Shown here: one piece after another, positions 43,556 through 51,391 of the stretch
Position numbering within the stretch: position 1 is the stretch's first letter
Layout: the number at the start of each line of letters is the position of its first letter
From: Chelatococcus sambhunathii
Lineage (GTDB): Bacteria > Pseudomonadota > Alphaproteobacteria > Rhizobiales > Beijerinckiaceae
Length of the DNA: 64,000 nucleotides
Direction: 5' to 3'
Assembly: GCF_001418005.1 (NCBI RefSeq)
Contig: NZ_LIOL01000004.1
Location: forward strand, 124,001-188,000
Notes under the pieces: model-generated
Told to the model about the DNA's origin: nothing
Database searches by the model: none
The model's input: only the letters and a program-made list of their open reading frames with translations
Translations under genes and position numbers: made by a program

Positions 43556-43648
43556 CCGTCATGGCCGGGCTTGTCCCGGCCATCCACGCCTCTGACATAG
43601 CTCAGGCTTCAGGGCGTGGATGCCCGCGACAAGCGCGGGCATGACGGT
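43556..43648. repeat. Palindromic dispersed repeat (family A), copy 1
   Basis: Outer arms ACCGTCATG / CATGACGGT enclose two hairpins, ATGGCCGGG-cttgt-CCCGGCCAT (43561-43583) and ATGCCCGCG-acaag-CGCGGGCAT (43620-43642), and inner arms ATCCACGCC / GGCGTGGAT. It lies between iolB and iolG. Two more copies lie at 59821-59912 and 59961-60050. Confidence 0.85.
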
Positions 43649-43717
43649 GGGGAAACAGGGCCGTTGGTGTGGCGGCGCGCCGCCAAGATAGAAGCCCCCG
43701 ACCCAAGGACGACACCC

Positions 43718-44704
43718 ATGCTCAATATCGGACTGCTCGGCGCAGGCCGCATCGGCATCACCCACGCCCGGGCCGTGATCGCCCTCCCCGACGCGCGCAT
43801 CGCGGCCGTTTTCGATCCCGTCGATGCGGCCGCCGACGCGGCGCAGGCGCTGACGGGGGCGCGGCGCGCCAGCGTCGAGGAGATCATGGCGGACAAGGAC
43901 ATCGCCGCCGTCATCGTGGCGACGCCGACGGACCTGCATGCGACGCAGGTGGAAGAAGCGGCGCGCGCAGGCAAGGCGATCTTCTGCGAGAAGCCGATCG
44001 ACCTTTCCAGCGCCCGCGCCGAGGCCTGCCTCGCCGTGGTGCGCGAGCACAATGCCAGGCTGATGCTCGGCTTCAACCGCCGCTTCGACCCGAGTTTCGC
44101 TCGCCTCAAGGCGGAGGTCGAGGCCGGCGCGGTGGGCAAGGTCGAGCTCGTGCAGATCACGAGCCGCGACCCCGCTCCGCCGCCGGTCGACTACATCAAG
44201 CGCTCGGGCGGGCTCTTCCGCGACATGATGATCCACGACTTCGACATGGCGCGCTTCCTGCTCGGCGAGGAGGTGACGGAAGTCTTCGCCACCGGCGCCG
44301 CCCTCGTTGATCCTGCCATCGGCGCAGCGGGCGATGTCGACACGGCGACCGCGACACTGAAGACGGCGAGCGGGCGCATCGCCGTCATCACCAATTCGCG
44401 CCGGGCGAGCTACGGCTACGACCAGCGCCTCGAGGTGCATGGCGAGAAGGGCATGATCCAGGCGGGCAACGAGACGGCTACGACGCTGACGCGCGCCAAT
44501 GCGTCCGGCTTCACCAGCGACCCGCTGCTCGACTTCTTCATGCAGCGCTATGCCGAGGCCTACCGGCTCGAGCTCGCGGCCTTCTGCCGGCTGGCGGCTG
44601 GCGAAGACATCGCGGTGCCGACGGGCGAGGACGGTCTGGCCGCGCTCAGGCTGGCCGATGCCGCGGTGACGTCGCTGGCCTCCGGCCGGTCGGTCAGGCT
44701 CTGA
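43718..44704 (+). CDS. iolG: Inositol 2-dehydrogenase
   Basis: 328 aa. Rossmann motif LNIGLLGAGRIGITHARAV, catalytic-lysine motif IFCEKPIDLSS, and the IolG-typical GGLFRDMMIHDFDMARFLLGEEVTEVFATGAALVDPAIG with the substrate His in MIHDFD. It oxidises myo-inositol to scyllo-inosose with NAD, the first step of the pathway. Start at ATG 43718; the upstream open frame runs through repeat DNA and is not coding. Confidence 0.94.
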   Translation: MLNIGLLGAGRIGITHARAVIALPDARIAAVFDPVDAAADAAQALTGARRASVEEIMADKDIAAVIVATPTDLHATQVEEAARAGKAIFCEKPIDLSSARAEACLAVVREHNARLMLGFNRRFDPSFARLKAEVEAGAVGKVELVQITSRDPAPPPVDYIKRSGGLFRDMMIHDFDMARFLLGEEVTEVFATGAALVDPAIGAAGDVDTATATLKTASGRIAVITNSRRASYGYDQRLEVHGEKGMIQAGNETATTLTRANASGFTSDPLLDFFMQRYAEAYRLELAAFCRLAAGEDIAVPTGEDGLAALRLADAAVTSLASGRSVRL

Positions 44705-44792
44705 TGCGCGCCACGCGTGCGACGCGCCGCCGCAAGGCTGCCACGCACGCGGGACGGTGGCCCCCGGCACCTGAGGGCGTTATACAATCGGC

Positions 44793-46355
44793 GTGACCGA
44801 TCATCCGGGGGATCGCTTGACCGACGCCAGCGCCCAATCGGCGCTCGCCGCCTCACGGGGCCGGCGCGCCGAACTTCTGATCGACGCCGTCGCCGACATC
44901 GCGCTCTTCGTACTCGACACCGGAGGCGTGATCACGACGGTGAATGCCGGCGCTCGCACCATCACCGGCTGGCGCGAGGACGAACTGCTCGACGAGAACT
45001 GGGTGAAGCTGTTCCCGGCCGACGCGGCGGCCGCTGGCCTGCCCGCGGAGGCGCTCGCCGCGGCGGCGGCCGAAGGGCGACACGAATTGCGGCGGCCCTT
45101 GCAGCGCAAAGACGGTGGCACCTTCGTCGCGCAGGCCAGCCTGACGCCACTCGGCGACCAGGGCACGCCCATGGGCTTTGCGCTCGTCATCCGCGACATC
45201 TCTGCCAGCGCCACGGCGGAGGAAACGCTCAAGGCGCGCGAGGCCCATCTGCGTTCCATCCTCGAGACCGTGCCCGACGCGATGATCGTCATCGACGAGC
45301 AGGGCCTGATGCAGTCCTTCAGCGTGGCGGCCGAGCGCCTCTTCGGCCTCTCGGCGGCCGAGGTCATCGGCCGCAACGTCAGCATGCTGATGCCCTCGCC
45401 CTACCGCGAGCGGCACGACGGCTACATCGAGCGCTACCTGACGACCGGCGAGCGGCGCATCATCGGCATCGGCCGCGTCGTGGTCGGCCAGCGCAGCGAC
45501 GGCTCGACCTTCCCGATGGAACTCGCGGTGGGCGAGATGGTGTCAGGCGGAGCGCGTTATTTCACGGGCTTCATCCGCGACCTGACGGAGCGGCAGAAGA
45601 CGGAGACACGGCTGCAGGAGCTGCAGGCCGAGCTCGTCCACATGTCCCGCTACACGGCCCTCGGCGAGATGGCCTCGACGCTGGCGCACGAGATCAACCA
45701 GCCGCTCACCGCCATCACCAACTATCTCAAGGGTTGCCACCGCCTGCTCGGGCAGCTGGAGGGCGAGCGCATCGCGCTGCTGCGCGACGGCGTGAACGAG
45801 GCCGCCGAGCAGGCGCTGAGGGCGGGACAGATTATCCGCCATCTGCGCGAGTTCGTCGCCCGCGGCGAGAGCGAGCATCGGCTGGAAAGCCTGCCCAAAC
45901 TCATCGAGGAGGCGAGCGCGCTTGCCCTCGTCGGCGCCCGGGAAAAGGGCGTGCGCGTGACCTTCGGCCTCGACCCGCAGGCCTCCGAGGTCTTCGCCGA
46001 CCGAATCCAGATCCAGCAGATCCTGCTCAATCTGATCCGCAACGCCATCGAGGCGATGCAGGATGCCCCCGTGCGCGAGCTTTCGGTCACGACCCGCGCG
46101 CTGCCCGACGAGCACCTCGTCGAGATCGCCGTGTCCGACACGGGCACGGGCCTGTCGGAAGAGGTGCGCAACCGCCTCTTCGAGCCCTTCGTGACGACCA
46201 AGCAGCACGGCATGGGCGTCGGCCTGTCGATCTGCCGCACGATCGTTGCGGCCCATGGGGGTCGGATCTGGGCAGAGACGGAGGCCGGTGCCGGCACCAC
46301 GTTCCATTTCACATTGCGGACGGCTGGAGAGGAGGAGTTCATCCATGGCACCTGA
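44793..46355 (+). CDS. fixL: Oxygen-sensing two-component histidine kinase FixL
   Basis: 520 aa, GTG start at 44793. Two PAS domains (about 28-140 and 150-265). The second is the heme PAS: His208 in RERHDGYI, Arg214, and Arg228 in [10 protein letters not shown] occupy the same spacing as His200, Arg206 and Arg220 of Bradyrhizobium FixL. The phospho-acceptor His299 in [11 protein letters not shown] is 91 residues after the heme His, as in that protein. HATPase motifs [19 protein letters not shown] and [13 protein letters not shown] follow. No membrane helices, so it is soluble like the Bradyrhizobium type. It phosphorylates FixJ when heme loses oxygen. Confidence 0.95.
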   Translation: MTDHPGDRLTDASAQSALAASRGRRAELLIDAVADIALFVLDTGGVITTVNAGARTITGWREDELLDENWVKLFPADAAAAGLPAEALAAAAAEGRHELRRPLQRKDGGTFVAQASLTPLGDQGTPMGFALVIRDISASATAEETLKAREAHLRSILETVPDAMIVIDEQGLMQSFSVAAERLFGLSAAEVIGRNVSMLMPSPYRERHDGYIERYLTTGERRIIGIGRVVVGQRSDGSTFPMELAVGEMVSGGARYFTGFIRDLTERQKTETRLQELQAELVHMSRYTALGEMASTLAHEINQPLTAITNYLKGCHRLLGQLEGERIALLRDGVNEAAEQALRAGQIIRHLREFVARGESEHRLESLPKLIEEASALALVGAREKGVRVTFGLDPQASEVFADRIQIQQILLNLIRNAIEAMQDAPVRELSVTTRALPDEHLVEIAVSDTGTGLSEEVRNRLFEPFVTTKQHGMGVGLSICRTIVAAHGGRIWAETEAGAGTTFHFTLRTAGEEEFIHGT

Positions 46356-46974
46356 GGCGGTGGTTCACGTGGTCGACGACGATCTCGCCGTGCGCCAGTC
46401 GCTGTCCTTCCTGCTTGCCTCGGACGGCCTGCCGGTACGCCTGCACGAATCGGCTACCGCCTTCCTCGCGAGCGCCGTGCAAGCTCAGGCGGGCTGCATC
46501 GTCACGGACGTACGCATGCCCGGGCTCGACGGCATCGCCTTCCTGCAGGAGCTCAGGCGCCGCGGCAGCACCTTGCCGGTCATCGTCATGACCGGGCACG
46601 CGGATGTGCCGCTCGCGATATCCGCGATGAAGGCTGGTGCCGTCGACTTTCTCGAAAAGCCGTTCGACGACGACCTGTTCCTCGCCGCCGTCCGCACTGC
46701 GCTCGACCGCAATGCCGAAGAGGCGCGCCGCGTGGCAGAGGCGAGCGCCCTCAACGAGCGCCTCTCGACGCTCAGCGAGCGCGAGCGGCAGGTGCTCGCA
46801 GGGCTCGTCGACGGCAAGGCCAACAAGGTCATCGCCTTCGAGCTCGGCATCAGCCCGCGCACGGTCGAGATCTATCGCGCCAACGTGATGGCCAAGATGC
46901 AGGCGGCGAGCCTGTCCCAGCTCGTGCGCATGGTCCTCGTCGGCGAGGGCGCCGGCGAGCGCCGGGAAGCGTGA
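46345..46974 (+). CDS. fixJ: Response regulator FixJ
   Basis: 209 aa. Receiver domain with phospho-acceptor Asp55 in [10 protein letters not shown], Thr in [10 protein letters not shown] and Lys in FLEKPF. The LuxR-type HTH is [57 protein letters not shown]. Its ATG overlaps the fixL 3' end by 11 nt with GGAGAGGAGG upstream, so kinase and regulator are made together. FixJ-P normally activates fixK. Confidence 0.95.
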   Translation: MAPEAVVHVVDDDLAVRQSLSFLLASDGLPVRLHESATAFLASAVQAQAGCIVTDVRMPGLDGIAFLQELRRRGSTLPVIVMTGHADVPLAISAMKAGAVDFLEKPFDDDLFLAAVRTALDRNAEEARRVAEASALNERLSTLSERERQVLAGLVDGKANKVIAFELGISPRTVEIYRANVMAKMQAASLSQLVRMVLVGEGAGERREA

Positions 46975-46998
46975 GCCGCGCCGCCGGCGAGGCGGCGA

Positions 46999-47016
46999 GT
47001 AGGTAGATTTCCGTAA
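46999..47016 (+). promoter_or_regulatory. FixJ-box-like sequence upstream of the receiver-only gene
   Basis: GTAGGTAGATTTCCGTAA resembles the GTAmGTAr-TTTCC sequences bound by phosphorylated FixJ in rhizobial fixK/nifA promoters (seven of eight core bases). Only similarity by eye; no test possible here. Confidence 0.3.
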
Positions 47017-47034
47017 TTGGAGCATGGCCCGGTC

Positions 47035-47048
47035 TTGAGGCACATCAA
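47035..47048. promoter_or_regulatory. FixK/FNR box upstream of the receiver-only gene
   Basis: TTGAGGCACATCAA is an exact TTGA-N6-TCAA. Its centre is 69 nt upstream of the ATG at 47111, a normal activating distance. Confidence 0.7.
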
Positions 47049-47110
47049 GCCGTTGCTCGCGTCGACGGCGTAGGGTGTTCCCAATCGCCAAGACCATACG
47101 GGACGTGTTG

Positions 47111-47488
47111 ATGTCGCTGGTTGGGGGGCCTGTCCTCATCGTCGATGACGATGCGGCGGTCCGCGCCTCGCTCAAATTCGCGCTGGAGCTCGAAGGGCTC
47201 GATGTGCGCCTCTACGAAAGCGCCCCGCAGCTTCTGGCGGAGAAGGCGCTTCCGCCGCACGGCTGCATCGTGGTCGACTATTCGATGCCCGGCATGAGCG
47301 GGCTCGAGCTCATCGATGCCCTGCGCCTGCGCCACATCGGCCTGCCCGCCATTCTCATCTCCGGCAAGGTCAATGACGACCTGCGCCGCCAGGCGGAGCG
47401 CCACGGCTTCCGCCAGGTGCTAGAGAAGCCGCTCGAAGACAGTCAGTTGCTCGACGGCATCCGCACGGCCCTCGCCGACTCACCCTGA
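47111..47488 (+). CDS. Receiver-only response regulator, FixT-like candidate
   Basis: 125 aa, one receiver domain and nothing else: VLIVDDDAAVRASLKFALELEGLDVRLYESAPQLL with acidic pocket, phospho-acceptor Asp56 in CIVVDYSMPG, Ser84 (ILISGK, in the Thr position) and Lys106 in LEKPL. There is no output domain. It lies between fixJ and fixK and has a FixK box in front. In Caulobacter a single-domain receiver, FixT, made under FixK control, inhibits FixL; an equal feedback role is proposed here by analogy. It has only one Cys (Cys52), so the Fe-S site reported for Caulobacter FixT is not apparent. The ATG at 47111 was chosen; a GTG at 47075 is possible. Confidence 0.85.
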   Translation: MSLVGGPVLIVDDDAAVRASLKFALELEGLDVRLYESAPQLLAEKALPPHGCIVVDYSMPGMSGLELIDALRLRHIGLPAILISGKVNDDLRRQAERHGFRQVLEKPLEDSQLLDGIRTALADSP

Positions 47489-47665
47489 TCCTCCCTCATT
47501 CCTTCCTGAAGGCCGGTGCCGGCGTGGCACCGGCTAGGCGTGCCATTGGGCTGCGACAGGCGGTCATCAGGGGTTTCCCTTAGGTATCGAGCGGAATTTT
47601 CCGCATGCCGCGTCCGGGCTACCCATCATGCAACAAGTCATTTGGGTGCCCTCGAGGAGGTGCAG

Positions 47666-48343
47666 ATGCAGATCGTGATGAACACCCCCGCCGCCAGGCA
47701 CTTCGACGCAGCCGTCCTGTCCCGCGCCGCGGTCGCGCAGGGCCGGCGCCCGGCCGGCGTCGGCTCCGTGCGGACCCTCGACAAGGACGAGGAGCTGTTC
47801 GCCGAGGGCGATCCGGCCGTGTCCTTCTACAGGGTCACCCAGGGGGTCGTGCGCACGTCGAAACTCCTCAGCGACGGCCGGCGGCAGATCGACGCCTTCC
47901 ACTTCCCGGGCGACGTCTTCGGCGTCGAAGCCGGCGCCGAGCACCGCTTCAGCGCCGAGGCGGCCAGCGCCGCCACCGTCGTCGCCTACCGCCGGCGCGA
48001 TCTCGACGACCTCCTCTTCGACGAGACCTTCTCGCGCGAGGTGCTCGGCGCGATGATGCATGCGCTCGAGCGGGCCCAGCGCCACATGCTGCTGCTCGGC
48101 CGCAAGTCCGCCATCGAGAAGATCGCAACATTCCTCGTCGACATGGCCGAGCGGCTCGCCGGCGCCGATGCCGTCGAGCTCCCCATGTCGCGGCTCGACA
48201 TCGCCGACCACCTGGGCCTCACCATCGAGACCGTGTCGCGCTCGCTGACCGAGCTCGAGCGCAAGGGCATCATCGACGTACCGGCCAGCCGCCGCACGAT
48301 CGTCCTGCGCGACAAGGCGGCTCTCGCCCGTCTCAACGGTTGA
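47666..48343 (+). CDS. fixK: Crp/Fnr family regulator FixK
   Basis: 225 aa, ATG at 47666 with GAGGAGG five bases upstream. The cNMP-type effector domain (LDKDEELFAEGDPAVSFYRVTQGVVRTSKLLSDGRRQIDAFHFPGDVFGVE) and the HTH_Crp domain (LPMSRLDIADHLGLTIETVSRSLTELERKGIIDV) are clear. The N-terminal Fe-S cysteine cluster of FNR is absent, as in FixK. The recognition helix ETVSR matches FNR/FixK proteins that bind TTGA-N6-TCAA. A near-palindrome GCGGAA-TT-TTCCGC (47591-47604) lies 62 nt upstream and may be an operator. Confidence 0.92.
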   Translation: MQIVMNTPAARHFDAAVLSRAAVAQGRRPAGVGSVRTLDKDEELFAEGDPAVSFYRVTQGVVRTSKLLSDGRRQIDAFHFPGDVFGVEAGAEHRFSAEAASAATVVAYRRRDLDDLLFDETFSREVLGAMMHALERAQRHMLLLGRKSAIEKIATFLVDMAERLAGADAVELPMSRLDIADHLGLTIETVSRSLTELERKGIIDVPASRRTIVLRDKAALARLNG

Positions 48344-48380
48344 CCTCCAGTCCCTCTCGGCTCTGCCGGGCCGGCCCTTG

Positions 48381-48420
48381 ATCGTCCGAAAGGTGGCAGA
48401 CCCTTTCGGACGATTTTTTT
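48381..48420 (+). terminator. Rho-independent terminator of fixK
   Basis: A 13-bp perfect stem ATCGTCCGAAAGG / CCTTTCGGACGAT with an 8-nt loop is followed by seven T. It is the clearest terminator of the window. Confidence 0.92.
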
Positions 48421-48460
48421 GACTTTCCGGAGCGCTGGCAGCGCGCGGTACCGGCCGCCC

Positions 48461-48500
48461 ACTTTGGAGCCGTGCAGATTACTTTGGAGCCGTGCAGATT
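48461..48500. repeat. Exact 20-bp tandem duplication
   Basis: ACTTTGGAGCCGTGCAGATT occurs twice in direct succession (48461-48480 and 48481-48500) next to the family B repeat. Probably replication slippage or a target-site scar. Confidence 0.9.
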
Positions 48501-48506
48501 CTTGCG

Positions 48507-48553
48507 CTGGTTCCCGGATCGCATTCCGCTATCGCTGCTGCGTCCGGGAAACG
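48507..48553. repeat. Dispersed repeat family B, inverted copy
   Basis: CTGGTTCCCGG...CCGGGAAACG. Read on the minus strand, its first half and flank match 60182-60213 at nearly every position. Confidence 0.75.
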
Positions 48554-48728
48554 AGGTTGTGCGGCGTAGGCTGCGCATGGTCTGGCCGAAGGGTTGCCCT
48601 CCACCACGGAACATCCTCGCCCCCGGACGCACCGCAGCATGAAATGATGCGGTACTGAGCCGGGGTCCACCCGCCGGCGCTTCGCTCAACGCGTCCGGGA
48701 AAGGCCTGCGTGCGGGGCGTCCCTCTCC

Positions 48729-50078
48729 TCACACCGCGCGGCTGTGGGCGCGGCCGCCCTGGCCGAGATAGGCGTCGAAGGCGGCGGCGATGGTGCGCAC
48801 GAGGAAGCGGGCCTCGTCGGGCACGCGCACGACATGGCCTTCGATGCGGGCGAGCCCGTCGCGGACCACGTCGCCGAGCCGCGGCGCGTTCATGAGCGGC
48901 GCCGGATCCGTGCCGTGCCGGGCGCAGATGGCACCCACGTCGACGGCCAAATCGCACATGAGACGCTCGATGATGTCGGCCCGCAGCCGGTCGTCGGCGG
49001 TCAGGGCGTAGCCCTTGACGGTGGCGAGGCCCCTCTCCCCAATCAGCCTGGAATAGCGGCGCGGCAGCGGCTCGTTCTGCACATAGCCCTGGGGCAGGCG
49101 GCCGATGGCGGAGGCGCCGAAGCCGACGAGCACGTCGCAGGCGTCGCTCGTATAGCCCTGGAAATTGCGGTGCAGGCGCCCTTCCCGCTCGGCGATGGAG
49201 AGTTCGTCGTCCGGCAGGGCATAATGGTCGAAGCCGATGCGGCGGTAGCCGCCCGCGCACAGGACCTCGGCGATCGCCTCTGCCTGCCGCCGCCGCTCGG
49301 CGCCGTTCGGCAAAGCCGCCTCGTCGATGAGGCGCTGGTGCGGCTTGAAGGATGGAACGTGCGCATAGCCGAAGACGGATAAGCGCGCCGGCCGCAGCGC
49401 CAGGCACTGGCGCGCCGTCTCGCGGCAGGATTGCACGGTCTGGTGCGGCAGGCCGTAGATCAGGTCGAAATTGACGGCCGTGATGCCCGCTTCGTGCAGC
49501 ATCTCGACCGAGGCGGCCGTGACGGCATAGCTCTGCACACGGTTGATGGCTTGCTGCACCACGGGGTCGAAGCTCTGCACGCCGAGGCTGGCGCGGTTGA
49601 CGCCGCCCTCGCCGAGGGCCTGCGCCATCGGCCGCTCGAGGCGCCGCGGATCGATCTCGACGGCGACTTCAGCATCGGGGCCGAGATCGAAGCGCCGACG
49701 CAGCAGTGCCATCAGCGCCAGGAACTCATGCGGCGCGACGATCGTCGGCGTGCCGCCGCCGAAATGCACGTGGCCGACCGTCAGGGGATGCGGCACGCAA
49801 CCGGCCACCGTGTCGATCTCTCGGCAGAGCTCGGCGACATAGGCCGAGATCGGCGCATCCGAGCGCATCACGGTGGTGTTGCAGCCGCAATACCAGCACA
49901 TCTGCCGGCAGAACGGCACGTGCAGATAGAGCGAGGCCGACAGATCCGGCGACAGTTCGCCCAGCCAGCGCGCATAGACGTCTGCCGTCACGGCATCCGA
50001 GAAATGCGGAGCGGTGGGGTAGCTCGTATAGCGCGGCAGGCGCTCGTCGCCATAGGCGGACGCCTTGTCCTCGTTCAT
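48729..50078 (-). CDS. hemN: Oxygen-independent coproporphyrinogen III oxidase
   Basis: 449 aa from the ATG at 50076-50078. A radical SAM enzyme: Cys57, Cys61 and Cys64 in HVPFCRQMCWYCGC bind the Fe-S cluster and the HemN-type C-terminal domain ends near AAAFDAYL. PRYTSYPTAPHFSD is a HemN-specific N-terminal motif that separates it from HemW. It decarboxylates coproporphyrinogen III without oxygen. A FixK box lies upstream, so it is likely induced at low oxygen, in keeping with the fixLJK cluster next door. Confidence 0.95.
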   Translation of the reverse strand: MNEDKASAYGDERLPRYTSYPTAPHFSDAVTADVYARWLGELSPDLSASLYLHVPFCRQMCWYCGCNTTVMRSDAPISAYVAELCREIDTVAGCVPHPLTVGHVHFGGGTPTIVAPHEFLALMALLRRRFDLGPDAEVAVEIDPRRLERPMAQALGEGGVNRASLGVQSFDPVVQQAINRVQSYAVTAASVEMLHEAGITAVNFDLIYGLPHQTVQSCRETARQCLALRPARLSVFGYAHVPSFKPHQRLIDEAALPNGAERRRQAEAIAEVLCAGGYRRIGFDHYALPDDELSIAEREGRLHRNFQGYTSDACDVLVGFGASAIGRLPQGYVQNEPLPRRYSRLIGERGLATVKGYALTADDRLRADIIERLMCDLAVDVGAICARHGTDPAPLMNAPRLGDVVRDGLARIEGHVVRVPDEARFLVRTIAAAFDAYLGQGGRAHSRAV

Positions 50079-50155
50079 CGACCAACCTCTCGAACGACTT
50101 GCCGGCGCGAAGGCCCGGCGTTGCCCGACCATGACGGCACGCCCGGCGGACGTCC

Positions 50156-50169
50156 TTGCGGTTGATCAA
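50156..50169. promoter_or_regulatory. FixK/FNR box upstream of hemN
   Basis: TTGCGGTTGATCAA fits TTG(A/C)-N6-(T/G)CAA. It is centred 84 nt upstream of the hemN ATG and overlaps the stop codon of the LysR gene. Confidence 0.6.
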
Positions 50170-51128
50170 ATCTCGGCTTCCGCCTCCGTATGCGCGAGAT
50201 AGACGAGGAAGCCGAGCACCTGCGACAGCGCGGCAAGGTCGTTGTCGATATGTTCGCTGAGGAAGGCGACGAAGGCCTCGGCCGCCGTCGGCAGGGTGCG
50301 ATCCAGCATGGTCTGGATCTCGAAGCGGCGGCGATGAAGGAACTCGGAGCGCACCGGGCGGGCAACGAGACGGCCCGAAAGGAGCCCCGAGACCATCGAC
50401 AAGGGCGAAGCGACGAGCACCCCGCCCTTCGTCTCGACGAAGCGGCGCTGCGCGGAGACGAAATTGGTGATGAGCACCGGCTCCAGCGCCACACCCTCGT
50501 CGGCGCAGGCCATGTCGACGAGCTGGCGCAGCGTCGTGTTTGCCTCCGACAAGGTGACGGGATGGTCGCGCAGGTCGTGCAGCGTCAGACTCTCGCGGAC
50601 GGCGAGCGGATGGTCCGGCGTCATCACGGCAAGGATCGGCGCCGGCCAGGCGCGCTGCACCTTGACGTCCGGCGACGGCGCGAGGCCGAAGGTGACGCCG
50701 ATGTCGACATCGCCGTTCTGCACGAGGCGCGTCACCGCCGTGAACGGGACGACCGCGAGGTCAAACCGGATGCCCTCGTAGCGGCGGCGGAAGGCGACGA
50801 TCGCCTCGGGCATCATGTCGAGCGCGAAGCCCTCCGTCGTCGCGATCCGCACCTCGCCGCGGGCGAGACCCTCGAGCTCGCGGATGCGGCCCACCACCCG
50901 CTCGCCTTCCAGCGCCATGCGCCGCGCATAGGTGGCGAGTAGGCGGCCGGCCTCGCTCAGTACCATGCCGCGCGGCCGCCGCTCGAACAGGCGGCTGCCG
51001 AGGTCGCGCTCAAGCTTGGCGATCTGCCGCGAGACGGCGGAGGCGGCCACGTTGAGCCGGCTCGACGCCTCGCTCACCGAGCCGGTGCGCACCACCTCCA
51101 GAAAATAGCGCAGGGCCGTGCCTTGCAT
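50166..51128 (-). CDS. LysR family transcriptional regulator
   Basis: 320 aa. HTH_1 at the N-terminus (LRYFLEVVRTGSVSEASSRLNVAASAVSRQIAKLERDLGSRLFERRPRGMVLSEAGRLL) and a substrate-binding LysR_substrate domain (VRIATTEGFALDMMPEAIVAFRRRYEGI). Divergent from the peptide-type transporter operon, the classical arrangement for a LysR regulator of that operon. The effector is unknown. ATG at 51126-51128; a TTGCC-N5-GGCAA site lies 19 nt upstream. Confidence 0.93.
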   Translation of the reverse strand: MQGTALRYFLEVVRTGSVSEASSRLNVAASAVSRQIAKLERDLGSRLFERRPRGMVLSEAGRLLATYARRMALEGERVVGRIRELEGLARGEVRIATTEGFALDMMPEAIVAFRRRYEGIRFDLAVVPFTAVTRLVQNGDVDIGVTFGLAPSPDVKVQRAWPAPILAVMTPDHPLAVRESLTLHDLRDHPVTLSEANTTLRQLVDMACADEGVALEPVLITNFVSAQRRFVETKGGVLVASPLSMVSGLLSGRLVARPVRSEFLHRRRFEIQTMLDRTLPTAAEAFVAFLSEHIDNDLAALSQVLGFLVYLAHTEAEAEI

Positions 51129-51146
51129 GACGCCTTACCCTCTGCC

Positions 51147-51176
51147 TTGCCAAATCGGCAATGAAAGTTTCGAAAC
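51147..51176. promoter_or_regulatory. LysR-type operator in the divergent promoter region
   Basis: TTGCC-AAATC-GGCAA (51147-51161) contains the T-N11-A core of LysR boxes. It is followed at 51167-51176 by the perfect palindrome GTTTCGAAAC. Both lie just upstream of the LysR start and 215-245 nt before the transporter operon. Confidence 0.5.
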
Positions 51177-51391
51177 AATATAATTGCAGAAAGTGTAGTC
51201 GTGTTCTGAAAATATGCACTCGGACCGGCTTGGCCGGCTCGCAACGGAGGAGGGCGAAAATGTCCCCTCCAGCCAAGGGAACGGGGAACAGCCGGTCAGA
51301 GCCGGTGACGGAGCCGCCGCGCGCGAGAGGCGCAGGCGCTGCGTCATAATTGGCGTCGGGGTTGCCACGTTCCGCCAGAAAGAGGGTGAAC

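Larger units (their letters stand above)
48344..48728. other. 385-bp region after fixK: terminator, 20-bp tandem duplication and family B repeats
   Basis: From left to right: terminator 48381-48420, an exact tandem 20-bp duplication 48461-48500, an inverted copy of family B repeat at 48507-48553, and a related degenerate segment (GCTTCGCTCAACGCGTCCGG) at about 48680-48700. No coding region is seen. Confidence 0.6.

Noticed and set aside
44793-48343. Symbiosis island because of fixLJK
   Set aside because: No nif, nod or fixNOQP genes are present; FixLJ-FixK also occurs in non-symbiotic alphaproteobacteria.
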